Source: Lysobacterales bacterium
GTDB lineage: Bacteria > Pseudomonadota > Gammaproteobacteria > Xanthomonadales > Xanthomonadaceae
Reading direction: 5' to 3'
Assembly: GCA_015655035.1 (NCBI GenBank)
Contig: JAATFS010000367.1
Span: 1 to 19,414 of the forward strand
DNA: 19,414 nt
The position numbers and the translations under genes were made by a program. Below are positions 1 through 7,488 of this stretch, one piece after another; the first letter of the stretch is position 1; each line of letters opens with the position of its first letter. The notes below the pieces were generated by a model, which was given only the letters and a program-made list of their open reading frames with translations, ran no database searches and was not told the DNA's origin.

Positions 1-615
1 GCGGGGCAGGGCGATTACGAAGAATATGTGTCCGACCCGGCCAAGCCGGTACCATTCGTGCCGCGACCGGTGCATTTCGGCGATCGCGACATGTGGACCA
101 CCTGGCTGGTGCAGGACCAGCGCTTCGTCGATGGTCGCCCGGATGTGCTGACCTTCGTCAGCGAGCCACTGACCTCGCCGTTGAGCATTGCGGGCGCGCC
201 GGAAGTGAACCTGCACGCCTCAAGCAGTGGCAGCGATAGCGACTGGGTGGTGAAGTTGATTGATGTCTATCCGGACGAGATGGCATCGGACCCCAAAATG
301 GGTGGCTATGAGTTGCCGGTGTCGCTGGCGATCTTCCGTGGCCGCTACCGCGAGAGCTTCGAGGCCGCCAAGCCGATCGTCGCCAACCAGCCGTTGCCTT
401 ACCGTTTTGGTCTGCCGACCGCCAACCACACCTTCCAGCGTGGGCACCGGATAATGGTGCAGGTGCAATCAAGCTTGTTTCCGCTGTACGACCGCAACCC
501 GCAGACGTTCGTGCCGAACATCTATTTCGCCAAGCCCGGCGACTACCAGAAGGCCACCCAGCGGATCTGGCACACACCGCAGCAGGCGAGTTTCATTTCG
601 CTGCCAGTGCGGTAG
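1..615 (+). CDS. CocE/NonD family acyl hydrolase (alpha-amino-acid ester hydrolase / glutaryl-7-ACA acylase-like), C-terminal part
   Basis: The reading frame is open from the first base and ends at TAG 613-615, so only the last 204 residues are present; the start and the alpha/beta-hydrolase catalytic domain lie upstream of the window. What is visible matches the C-terminal beta-sandwich (jelly-roll) domain of the X-Pro dipeptidyl-peptidase/CocE superfamily: a DPAKPVPF linker, then TTWLVQDQRF, RPDVLTFVSEPL, the PEVNLHASS strand, a DVYPDE loop, GHRIMVQVQSS, and a closing NIYFAKPGDYQKATQRIWH segment. In this family the domain sits over the active site of a serine hydrolase that cleaves alpha-amino-acid esters or amides, usually after export to the periplasm. 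Substrate cannot be assigned from the C-terminus alone. The GTG at 28 is internal and not a real start. Family call is firm; exact enzyme is not. Confidence 0.85.
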   Translation, partial: AGQGDYEEYVSDPAKPVPFVPRPVHFGDRDMWTTWLVQDQRFVDGRPDVLTFVSEPLTSPLSIAGAPEVNLHASSSGSDSDWVVKLIDVYPDEMASDPKMGGYELPVSLAIFRGRYRESFEAAKPIVANQPLPYRFGLPTANHTFQRGHRIMVQVQSSLFPLYDRNPQTFVPNIYFAKPGDYQKATQRIWHTPQQASFISLPVR

Positions 616-625
616 GGGGGCGGGA

Positions 626-656
626 GCGATCTCTGCATTTCCGGAGGTCGCCTTTT
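626..656 (+). terminator. Possible rho-independent terminator after the acyl hydrolase
   Basis: An 8-bp stem (GCGATCTC at 626-633 with GAGGTCGC at 644-651, one G-T wobble) with a 10-base loop is followed by C and TTTT at 652-656, eleven bases after the TAG stop. The T tract is short, so this is only moderately convincing. An alternative small hairpin (TCGCC/GGCGA) overlaps its 3' side. Confidence 0.35.
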
Positions 657-750
657 CGGCGAGAAACACGATCCCGGCCTTTTGCGCGGGCTGTATCTCA
701 ATCGCCGCCCCTGCCGGCAGGCCGATGCGAAGGGTCAGGCAAGCAGACAC

Positions 751-784
751 AAAAAAGCCCGGAAAACTCGCGTTTTCCAGGCTT
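751..784 (-). terminator. Strong rho-independent terminator downstream of tRNA-Pro
   Basis: Read on the minus strand, AAGCCTGGAAAAC pairs with GTTTTCCGGGCTT across a very short loop (one T-G wobble), and the 3' arm runs into a TTTTTT tract. It begins about 16 bases after the tRNA CCA end. It also lies in the same direction as cydABX, for which no separate terminator is visible, so it may end read-through transcripts from that operon too. Confidence 0.85.
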
Positions 785-800
785 CTTGTGACCTTGAAAC

Positions 801-877
<77 letters not shown>

Positions 878-889
878 AAGGAGCCGTGC

Positions 890-918
890 ATGATACAGAG
901 CAAATCACACCTCGGCAA
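890..918 (-). promoter_or_regulatory. Promoter of tRNA-Pro
   Basis: On the minus strand, TTGCCG (913-918) and TATCAT (890-895) are separated by exactly 17 bases and lie 12 bases before the tRNA 5' end. This would give a very short leader, as is usual for tRNA genes. It falls in the gap between cydX and the tRNA. Confidence 0.6.
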
Positions 919-936
919 GTTTGTTTCCAAAAAATT

Positions 937-1047
937 TCACTGGCGGCTGTCGCGTGCGCTCTGCTCGCGCGCTTCGAACCACATGCCATTGAGGATGGCA
1001 GCCAGCGAGGCCAGTCCGGCCCCCAGAATCCACGCGAAGTACCACAT
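937..1047 (-). CDS. cydX: CydX, small third subunit of cytochrome bd oxidase
   Basis: A 36-residue protein starting MWYFAWILGAGLASLAAILN, then GMWFE and a charged tail, ends at TGA 937-939. CydX (YbgT family) is a single-helix inner-membrane peptide that sits beside CydA and stabilises the haem b595/d pocket of the bd quinol oxidase. The MWYFAWILG opening, one hydrophobic span (about residues 3-23) and the W-(F/L)-E after it are the family signature, and length is typical (30-40). The start is set by a strong Shine-Dalgarno, AAAGGAGA, six bases before the ATG. It lies 32 bases after cydB in the same direction, the standard cydABX order. The acidic/basic tail EAREQSARDSRQ is family-variable. 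Confidence 0.93.
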   Translation of the reverse strand: MWYFAWILGAGLASLAAILNGMWFEAREQSARDSRQ

Positions 1048-1079
1048 GGGCAATCTCCTTTGAGAGGGGTTGGTCGAAA

Positions 1080-2231
1080 TCAGTAAGCGTTCGGGTTTTC
1101 GCTCATCTCGGTGGCGGTGGTCTTGCCCTTGAGGACGCGGTACACCCAGGTGGTGTAAGCGAGGATGATCGGCAGGAACACCACTGTTGCCAGCAGCATG
1201 ATCCACAGGGTCAGGTGGCTGCTGGAGGCATCCCAGAGCGTGAGGCTGGAGTTCGGCTGGCTGGAGGACGGCAGCAGGAACGGGAAGATCGCAAAGCCTA
1301 CCGTCAGGATGATGCCGGCAATGGCGGTACCCGAAGCGATGAAGGCCAGTCCGCCCCGGCGCAGTCGCAGCAATACCGCGCTGAACAGCAATCCAGCCAG
1401 GCCCACGATCGGCGCGATCAGGGTGGCGGGCATGGTTTCGTAGTTATGGGTCCAGCCGCCGGTCGCGGCGATCACGGCGGTCTTCAGCAACGGGTTGCTG
1501 GCTGCATCGGTTGCCTGGGGAGAAGTGACCTCATAACCGGGCAGGCCCAGCGCCACCCAGGCACCGCCCAGCGCGAACAGCACGAAGGCAAGGGCGCCTG
1601 CGATGCTGCCATAGCGGGCGGCCCGTTCGGCCACCGGCCCGTCGGTCTTGATCACCAGCATCGCCGCACCGTGAGCCACCAGCATGGTCACGCTGAGCAG
1701 GCCGGCCAGCAATGCGAATGGCATCAGCAGGCCGAAGAAACTGCCGGTATAGAAGATGCGCATGCTGTCGTCGAAATGGAACGGCACGCCCAGCACCACG
1801 TTGCCGACCGCCACGCCCATGATCAGCGCCGGGATGAAGCCGCCGATGAACAGCGCCCAGTCCCAGCCGTTGCGCCAGCGCTGGCCGGGCAGCTTGCCCC
1901 GGTACTTAAACCCGACCGGGCGCAGGATCAGCGCGAACAGGATCACGAACATCGCCAGGTAGAAGCCGGAAAAGCTGACCGCGTACAGCGGCGGCCAGGC
2001 GGCGAAGATCGCGCCGCCGCCGAGTACCAGCCACACCTGGTTGCCTTCCCAGACCGGGCCGATGGTGTTGACCACCAGCCGGCGTTCGGCGTCGTTGCGG
2101 GCCACGAACGGCAGCAAGGTGCCGACGCCGAGGTCGAATCCGTCCATCACTGCGAAACCGATCAGCAGGATGCCGAGCAACAGCCACCAGATCACGCGTA
2201 GCGTGGTGTAGTCCAATGCAATGAATTCCAT
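1080..2231 (-). CDS. cydB: Cytochrome bd ubiquinol oxidase subunit II
   Basis: This 383-residue integral membrane protein is CydB, the partner of CydA in the heterodimeric bd-type quinol:O2 oxidoreductase of the inner membrane, which keeps respiration going at low oxygen. The N-terminus (LRVIWWLLLGILLIGFAVMD followed by GFDLGVGTLLPFV) and the GPVWEGNQVWLVLGGGAIFA segment are diagnostic, and eight or nine hydrophobic spans follow. Length equals the family norm (E. coli 379). The ATG has a good Shine-Dalgarno (GGAGAG) and lies 17 bases after the cydA stop, so the two are co-transcribed. The last residues (KTTATEMSENPNAY) are hydrophilic and cytoplasmic. The reading frame is intact. Confidence 0.97.
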   Translation of the reverse strand: MEFIALDYTTLRVIWWLLLGILLIGFAVMDGFDLGVGTLLPFVARNDAERRLVVNTIGPVWEGNQVWLVLGGGAIFAAWPPLYAVSFSGFYLAMFVILFALILRPVGFKYRGKLPGQRWRNGWDWALFIGGFIPALIMGVAVGNVVLGVPFHFDDSMRIFYTGSFFGLLMPFALLAGLLSVTMLVAHGAAMLVIKTDGPVAERAARYGSIAGALAFVLFALGGAWVALGLPGYEVTSPQATDAASNPLLKTAVIAATGGWTHNYETMPATLIAPIVGLAGLLFSAVLLRLRRGGLAFIASGTAIAGIILTVGFAIFPFLLPSSSQPNSSLTLWDASSSHLTLWIMLLATVVFLPIILAYTTWVYRVLKGKTTATEMSENPNAY

Positions 2232-2248
2232 GGGTGTTCTCTCCTGCC

Positions 2249-3841
2249 TTACGGTTGGCTACCGGCCAGCGCGTCGGCGCTGAGCGGGGCAGTGGGCGAC
2301 GAGGGCGCTTGCAGCGACGGGAACAGCGCGTCCGGTCCCTTGCCAATGGCCTTGAGCATCAGCTTGATCTCGATGACCAGCAGCACGGTGTACAGCGCGA
2401 TGAAGCCGCACAGCGACAGCAGGATCTGGTGCAGGGCCAGGCCGGAGGCGGCGTAGAACGTAGGCAGCACGCCTTCTACCGCCCACGGCTGACGGCCATA
2501 CTCGGCGACGTACCAGCCGCATTCGATCGCGATCCATGGTGCCGGCAGCGACCACAGCGCCAGCTTCAGGAACCAGCGCTTGTCCTGGAAGTTGTGCTTG
2601 CAGGAGAGCCAGAACGACGCTGCGAAGAACGCGATCAGGTAAAAGCCCAGCCCGGCCATGATCCGGAACGTCCAGAACAGCGGCATCACTCGCGGAACCG
2701 TGTCCATTGCCGCCTGTGCGATCTGTTCCGGCGTGGCCTCGAGGATGTCGTCGCGGTAGCGCTTGAGCAGCAGGCCATGCCCCAGGTCCTGCCAATGGCG
2801 CTCGAACACTTCGCGTGCCTCGACATCGTTCTTGTCGGCGCGCAAGCGTTCCAGTGCGCCATAGGCGATCTGGCCTCCGCGCACGCGGTGCTCGGCGCGC
2901 TCGACCAGTTCCAGGATGCCTGGGATCGGCTTGTCCAGCGAACGCGTGGCGATAAGACCCATCAGGTAGGGCACCTTGATCGCGTAGTCATTGCTGTGGG
3001 TCGCCTGGTTGGGGATGCCGAAGGCGGTAAAGTCGGCCGGGGCGGCCTCGGTTTCCCACATCGCCTCGATCGCGGCGAGCTTCATCTTCTGGTGTTCGTT
3101 GGCGGCGTAGCCGCTTTCGTCGCCCAGCACCACCACCGACAGCGAAGACAGCAGACCGAACGCGGCGGCGACCGCGAACGAACGCCGGGCCAGCTCATGG
3201 TGCTTGTTGCGCAGCAGATAGAACGCGCTGATCGACATCACGAATACCGCGCCAGTGACGTAGCCGGCACTGACGGTGTGCACGAACTTGGCCTGCGCCA
3301 CCGGGTTGAACAGCACCGCGACGAAATCGACCACTTCCATGCGCATGGTGTCCGGATTGAACACCGCACCGGTCGGGTTCTGCATCCAGCCGTTGGCAAT
3401 CAGTATCCACAGTGCCGATAGGTTGGTGCCCAGTGCCATCAGCCAGGTCACGGTGAGGTGCTGTACCCGTGACAGCCGCCCCCAGCCGAAGAAGAACAGG
3501 CCGATGAAGGTCGCCTCCAGGAAGAACGCCATCAGCCCTTCGATCGCCAGCGGCGCCCCGAAGATGTCGCCGACGTAGTGGCTGTAGTAGGACCAGTTCA
3601 TGCCGAACTGGAATTCCATCACGATGCCGGTACCGACACCCATGGCGAAGTTGATGCCGAACAGGGTGCCCCAGAAGATCGTCATGCGCCGCCAGACCTC
3701 CTTTCCGGTCATGACGTAGACGCTCTCCATGATCGCGATCATGAAGGACAGTCCTAGGGTGAGAGGGACGAACAGGAAGTGGTACATCGCGGTCAGTGCG
3801 AACTGCAGCCGCGACAGTTCTACGACTGTCGAGTCGATCAT
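2249..3841 (-). CDS. cydA: Cytochrome bd ubiquinol oxidase subunit I
   Basis: A 530-residue CydA, the haem-bearing, quinol-oxidising subunit of cytochrome bd. Haem ligands of the family are all present with a two-residue offset from E. coli: His21 (b595), His188 and Met395 (b558). The quinol loop residues Lys254 and Glu259 (QKMKLAAIEA) and the GRQPW motif (449-453) are intact. The Q-loop carries the long insertion (residues about 265-385, including the RVRGGQIAYGALERLR and DLGHGLLLKRY stretches). This places it in the long-loop, E. coli-like class and not the cyanide-insensitive short-loop CioA class. The start ATG matches the family N-terminus (VELSRLQFALTAMYHFLFVP). It is first gene of cydABX, divergent from cydDC across a region with an FNR-type site. 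Confidence 0.98.
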   Translation of the reverse strand: MIDSTVVELSRLQFALTAMYHFLFVPLTLGLSFMIAIMESVYVMTGKEVWRRMTIFWGTLFGINFAMGVGTGIVMEFQFGMNWSYYSHYVGDIFGAPLAIEGLMAFFLEATFIGLFFFGWGRLSRVQHLTVTWLMALGTNLSALWILIANGWMQNPTGAVFNPDTMRMEVVDFVAVLFNPVAQAKFVHTVSAGYVTGAVFVMSISAFYLLRNKHHELARRSFAVAAAFGLLSSLSVVVLGDESGYAANEHQKMKLAAIEAMWETEAAPADFTAFGIPNQATHSNDYAIKVPYLMGLIATRSLDKPIPGILELVERAEHRVRGGQIAYGALERLRADKNDVEAREVFERHWQDLGHGLLLKRYRDDILEATPEQIAQAAMDTVPRVMPLFWTFRIMAGLGFYLIAFFAASFWLSCKHNFQDKRWFLKLALWSLPAPWIAIECGWYVAEYGRQPWAVEGVLPTFYAASGLALHQILLSLCGFIALYTVLLVIEIKLMLKAIGKGPDALFPSLQAPSSPTAPLSADALAGSQP

Positions 3842-3883
3842 GGCTGTTGCTACCTACGTTGGGTTTTTGGGAGGCTGGGCCGA

Positions 3884-3889
3884 ATGATC
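3884..3889 (-). promoter_or_regulatory. Candidate -10 element of cydABX
   Basis: On the minus strand these six bases read GATCAT (4 of 6 to TATAAT). If the start of transcription is at about 3877, the centre of the FNR-type palindrome at 3918.5 falls at -41.5, the standard activating (class II) position. The spacing agreement is the main argument; the hexamer alone is weak. Confidence 0.4.
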
Positions 3890-3911
3890 TGCGCGTGCCC
3901 CGCATCTGGCG

Positions 3912-3925
3912 TTGATCCAGATCAA
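3912..3925. promoter_or_regulatory. FNR/Anr-type binding site between cydA and cydD
   Basis: TTGATCCAGATCAA is an exact match to the FNR-family consensus TTGAT-N4-ATCAA, a perfect inverted repeat in its two half-sites. It lies 70 bases upstream of cydA and 90 bases upstream of the preferred cydD start. Oxygen-responsive control of cyd genes by FNR/Anr proteins is well known in other proteobacteria. The regulator itself is not in this window. The related Clp protein of Xanthomonas prefers TGTGA-N6-TCACA, which this is not. Confidence 0.7.
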
Positions 3926-3980
3926 TGCGTTGCAAAAGGCAAATGCCAACTATGACGGGCCTGTCACGAGGTCCACGGCC

Positions 3981-3986
3981 TACAAT
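3981..3986 (+). promoter_or_regulatory. Candidate -10 element of cydDC
   Basis: TACAAT (5 of 6 to consensus) lies 29 bases before the TTG at 4016. No good -35 element is seen 17 bases upstream (GGCCTG). If used, transcription would begin near 3993, downstream of the alternative TTG start at 3989, which favours 4016 as the real cydD start. Confidence 0.35.
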
Positions 3987-4015
3987 CCTTGGCCTTCCCG
4001 TCTGTCGAGAGCGAT

Positions 4016-5746
4016 TTGAGTCCCCCCGTAGCGCCCCCCGCTGCCGATACCCTTGAACTGCGGCGCCAACGCACGCGGTGGCTGGCCTCCCTGGCGGCGC
4101 CGGCCGCACGTGCGCAGCGCCTGGCGGCGATCGCGATCTCCCTGTCGGGCGTGCTGCTGATAGGGCAGGCGGCGGCGATCGCCTGGCTGATCCAGGCCGT
4201 GATCGTGCTGCACCGGCCGCTGGCCGGCATGCTGCCGATAGTCGCTGGCCTGACAGCGGCGTTGCTGGGACGGGCCCTGTTGTCGGCATGGGCGCAATCG
4301 CTGGCGGGCGAGGTGGCCGATACCGCCAAGCGCGAGCTGCGTGGCCAGGTCTATCGGCGCCTGCTCGGGCAGGGACCGCTGTGGTTGCGCCAGCGACGCA
4401 CCGGCGAGCTTGGCGAGTTGATGCTGACCCATGGCGACGCGCTGGAGGGGTACTTCGTCGGATATCAGTTGGCCCGTACCGAGATGGTGGCGGTGCCATT
4501 GCTGATCCTGGCGGCGATCTTCTCGGTGGACTGGATCGTGGCCCTGGTACTGCTCTGCACTGCGCCATTGATCCCGTTCTTCATGATGCTGGTCGGCTGG
4601 GGCGCCGAAGCGGCCGGCCGCCGCCAGCTGGGCGAAATGGCACGCATGGGCGGGCACTTCGCCGACCGCTTGAAGGGCCTGGGGCTGCTGCGGCTGTACG
4701 GACGCGGCGAGGCGGAACTGGCCGGTATCGCCCAGGCGGCCGAAGGGGTGCGCGAGGGCAGTCTCAAAGTGTTGCGGATCGCGTTCCTGTCCTCGACCGT
4801 GCTGGAATTCTTTGCCTCGGTGAGCGTCGCGATGGTGGCGCTGTACCTGGGCCTGAGCTACCTGGGCCTGATCCATCTGCATACCCCCGGGCCGACGCTG
4901 GGAGTCGGCGTGTTCTGCCTGCTGTTGGCGCCGGAATTCTTTGCGCCGTTACGGCGGCTGGCGGCGCATTATCACGATCGCGCCAACGCGTTGGCGGCAG
5001 TCGCCGAGACCGAACGTCTACTGGAAGGATTGCCCGAGACGGTAACGGTGATGACGTCGGCCACGCCGCCCGCGCGTGCGCTGGAAATCAGCGACGAACG
5101 TGCGCCGCTGTTGCAGGTGCGGCAGCTGAGCCTGCGCCCCCGCGGTGCCCGCGCCGACGTGCTGCGTGAGGTCTCGTTCGATCTCGAGTCCGGCCGCCGG
5201 CTGGCGCTGGTAGGACCCAGCGGCAGCGGCAAAAGCACGTTGCTCGAGGCACTGGCAGGCTGGTTGCCGCCAGAGCATGGCGAGTGGGTGCTGCGGCCCG
5301 GCGTGCGCGTCGGCTATGCCGGACAGCGGCCCTATCTGTTCCACGGCAGCATTGCCGACAATCTGCGCATGGCCGATCCCCAGGCCAGCGATGCCCGGCT
5401 TCGCGCAGTGGCGGAAGCGGCGCAGGTCATGCGCTTCGTCGAGCAATTGCCGGAGGGTCTGAACACCGTGATCGGCGAGCGCGGATTCGGCCTGTCCGGC
5501 GGCGAGGCGCGCCGGATCGCACTGGCGCGCTTGCTGCTGCGCGAGCCGGAGCTGCTGTTGCTCGACGAGCCCACCGCCTTTCTCGATCCGGAGACCGAGG
5601 CCGAACTGTTGCGCACCCTCGGCGGGTATGCGCGTGGCCGCAGCGTGATCCTGGCCACCCACAGTCAACAGGCCATGGCCTGGGCCGACGCCATCATCGA
5701 GTTGCCGAGCATTGCGGCGCCGCAATGCGAGGACATCGACGCATGA
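4016..5746 (+). CDS. cydD: CydD, ABC transporter permease/ATPase subunit for cytochrome bd assembly
   Basis: CydD pairs with CydC as a heterodimeric inner-membrane ABC exporter. It is needed to assemble cytochrome bd and exports cysteine/glutathione in E. coli. The 576-residue form has a six-helix membrane domain (about 40-330) containing the family stretches TAPLIPFFMMLVGWGAEAA and LRIAFLSSTVLEFFASVS. An ATPase domain follows with Walker A GPSGSGKST (400-408), Gln437, signature LSGGE (493-497) and Walker B LLLLDEP (513-519, catalytic Glu518). The stretch between Walker A and the Q-loop is about 14 residues shorter than in E. coli CydD. The start is uncertain: TTG at 4016 gives an N-terminus already as long as E. 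coli's, while TTG at 3989 would add nine residues. It overlaps cydC by ATGA. Confidence 0.95.
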   Translation: MSPPVAPPAADTLELRRQRTRWLASLAAPAARAQRLAAIAISLSGVLLIGQAAAIAWLIQAVIVLHRPLAGMLPIVAGLTAALLGRALLSAWAQSLAGEVADTAKRELRGQVYRRLLGQGPLWLRQRRTGELGELMLTHGDALEGYFVGYQLARTEMVAVPLLILAAIFSVDWIVALVLLCTAPLIPFFMMLVGWGAEAAGRRQLGEMARMGGHFADRLKGLGLLRLYGRGEAELAGIAQAAEGVREGSLKVLRIAFLSSTVLEFFASVSVAMVALYLGLSYLGLIHLHTPGPTLGVGVFCLLLAPEFFAPLRRLAAHYHDRANALAAVAETERLLEGLPETVTVMTSATPPARALEISDERAPLLQVRQLSLRPRGARADVLREVSFDLESGRRLALVGPSGSGKSTLLEALAGWLPPEHGEWVLRPGVRVGYAGQRPYLFHGSIADNLRMADPQASDARLRAVAEAAQVMRFVEQLPEGLNTVIGERGFGLSGGEARRIALARLLLREPELLLLDEPTAFLDPETEAELLRTLGGYARGRSVILATHSQQAMAWADAIIELPSIAAPQCEDIDA

Positions 5747-7434
5747 ACGATTCTTCCGTACCCGGCTTGCGCGACGTCTTCCGTCGGCACTCCTCGCGAT
5801 TGCTGCTATCGGCACTGCTGGTCACGCTCACGATGCTGGCTGGCATCGGCCTGCTCGGGGTATCCGGCGGCTTCCTGACCGCCGCCGCACTGGCCGGTGT
5901 CGCCGGCATGGCCAGCGGCTTCAATTTCTTCTCGCCATCGGCCGGCATTCGCGCGCTGACGCTGGTGCGGATCGTGTCGCGTTACGGCGAGAAACTGATC
6001 GGCCACGATGCCACGTTGCGCATCGCCCGCGACCTGCGGGTGTGGTTCTTCCGGCGCGCGTTGCCGCTTGCGCCAGGCCGGTTGTCTGCCTCGCGTACCG
6101 GCGAGCTATTGGCGCGGTTGATGTCCGACATCGGCGAGGTCGATGGCCTGACCGTGCGTGCCTTGGCGCCGCTGGCCGGGTTGCTGGGGATAGGCGTGGC
6201 CGGTGTGGCGGCAGCCGCATGGATCTATTGGCCGGCAGCGGTGTTGATCGCGTCGTTGGGCGTGGCGATCGGCGTGCTGGTGCCATGGCAGGTGGCGCGT
6301 GGCGGGCAGGCGCGCGAACAGCTGCGGGCGGCGCAACGCACCACCCTGCGCACGGCAGCGTTTGAAGGCCTTGAAGGTGCGGCCGACCTGGCGGCGGTGC
6401 ATGGCGAAGGCGCGTGGATCGCAGGCGTGGACGCGGCGGCGCTGGCGGTCAGCCACGGCGATCGACGCCAGCGCCGCACGTTGATCGCCGGTGGTCTCTG
6501 GCATTCGTTGTGCGGCGGCGCAGGCCTGGTGGCGATGCTGTGGCTGGGCTTGTCGGCGGCAGAGCGCGGTGTGCTCGACCCCACACTGGCGGCCACGCTG
6601 GTGTTCCTGACCCTGGCCTTGCTGGAGGTATGGGCTGGCGCTGGCCTGGCGTGGCAGGCGTTACAGGCCGGGCGAGTGGCGGCGCGGCGCTTGCAGGCGA
6701 TCGTCGAGCAAGCGCCGGCGGTGGCGGACCCCGCGCGCAGCGTATCGCCGCCGCGCCAGGGCGAGCTACGGCTGGAGGGCGTGGACTTCAGCTGGCCGGA
6801 TAGCGGGCGTACGGTGTTGCGCGGATTGGATCTGCAGCTCGCGCCCGGCGAGCGGATCGCCATCGGCGGCGACAGCGGCAGCGGCAAGACCACGCTGTCG
6901 GCACTGATCCTGCGATTGTGGGATCCGGCGTGCGGACAGGTCAGCTATGGCGGCGTGGACCTGCGCGAGATGGCGCAGGCGCAATGGCATCGCCGGATCG
7001 CGTGGTTGCCGCAGAACGCGCCAGTGTTTGCCGGCAGCATTCGCGAGAATCTGGCCATCGGCGATCCGGATGCCGACGACGCCGTGATGTGGCAGGTGCT
7101 TGAGCAGGTGCGCTTGCGGCCGTGGGCTACCGCCCAGGGCGGGCTCGATGCATGGGTCGGCGAGAACGGCGCCACCATGTCGGCCGGGCAGGCACGCCGA
7201 CTTGCGCTGGCGCGCGCGCTGCTGCGCGATGCGCCGATCATGCTGCTCGACGAGCCGACCGAAGGCCTGGACGTGGATACGGCACAGGCACTGTTGCTCG
7301 ATCTGGCGCAGGCACTGGGGCAGCGCAGCCTGTTGATGATCAGTCACGATGACTTGCCCGAAGGCGTGGTGCATCGCCGCTATCGGTTGCGCGATGGACA
7401 ACTGCTGGCGGTGGAGGCAGCGGGATCGAGTTGA
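5743..7434 (+). CDS. cydC: CydC, ABC transporter permease/ATPase subunit for cytochrome bd assembly
   Basis: Second half of the CydDC exporter, 563 residues. The ATG at 5743 overlaps the cydD TGA (ATGA), which implies translational coupling. The membrane domain covers about residues 18-310, with the CydC-type stretch FFSPSAGIRALTLVRIVSRY and GEKLIGHDATLRIARDLRVW. His88 here aligns with His85 of E. coli CydC, reported as a haem ligand. The ATPase domain has Walker A GGDSGSGKTT (375-384), Q-loop WLPQNAPVF, a degenerate signature MSAGQ (479-483) in place of LSGGQ, and Walker B IMLLDEP (499-505, Glu504). The open frame extends upstream to 5284 inside cydD, but that part is out-of-frame shadow. 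The gene ends 54 bases from the convergent acyltransferase gene. Confidence 0.95.
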   Translation: MNDSSVPGLRDVFRRHSSRLLLSALLVTLTMLAGIGLLGVSGGFLTAAALAGVAGMASGFNFFSPSAGIRALTLVRIVSRYGEKLIGHDATLRIARDLRVWFFRRALPLAPGRLSASRTGELLARLMSDIGEVDGLTVRALAPLAGLLGIGVAGVAAAAWIYWPAAVLIASLGVAIGVLVPWQVARGGQAREQLRAAQRTTLRTAAFEGLEGAADLAAVHGEGAWIAGVDAAALAVSHGDRRQRRTLIAGGLWHSLCGGAGLVAMLWLGLSAAERGVLDPTLAATLVFLTLALLEVWAGAGLAWQALQAGRVAARRLQAIVEQAPAVADPARSVSPPRQGELRLEGVDFSWPDSGRTVLRGLDLQLAPGERIAIGGDSGSGKTTLSALILRLWDPACGQVSYGGVDLREMAQAQWHRRIAWLPQNAPVFAGSIRENLAIGDPDADDAVMWQVLEQVRLRPWATAQGGLDAWVGENGATMSAGQARRLALARALLRDAPIMLLDEPTEGLDVDTAQALLLDLAQALGQRSLLMISHDDLPEGVVHRRYRLRDGQLLAVEAAGSS

Positions 7435-7488
7435 TAGCTAGTCGGCGAGCCTCCGGCACCGCAGCTAGCCACAACGATTTCGATACCT

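Noticed and set aside
710..721. CCTGCCGGCAGG 12-base palindrome downstream of the acyl hydrolase
   Set aside because: Short GC-rich palindromes of this size are expected by chance in this genome, and nothing nearby makes it an operator or att site.
1215..2201. Long + strand open frame of 328 codons opposite cydB
   Set aside because: It is antisense to an unmistakable cydB, is dominated by Q, R, H, G, A and E as expected of a GC-rich shadow frame, and has no recognisable motif.
2234..3421. 395-codon + strand open frame opposite cydA
   Set aside because: Shadow of cydA in another frame, with biased composition and no domain-like pattern; the cydA frame carries all haem and quinol residues.
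3195..4568. 457-codon - strand open frame spanning the cydA 5' end, the divergent promoter and cydD
   Set aside because: It crosses two genes and the intergenic regulatory region, is rich in R, P, A and G, and is out of frame with both real genes.
7437..7469. Inverted repeat GCTAG...CTAGC between cydC and the MetX-family gene, considered as a convergent terminator
   Set aside because: The stem is interrupted and short, and no T tract follows on either strand, so it is not convincing as a terminator.
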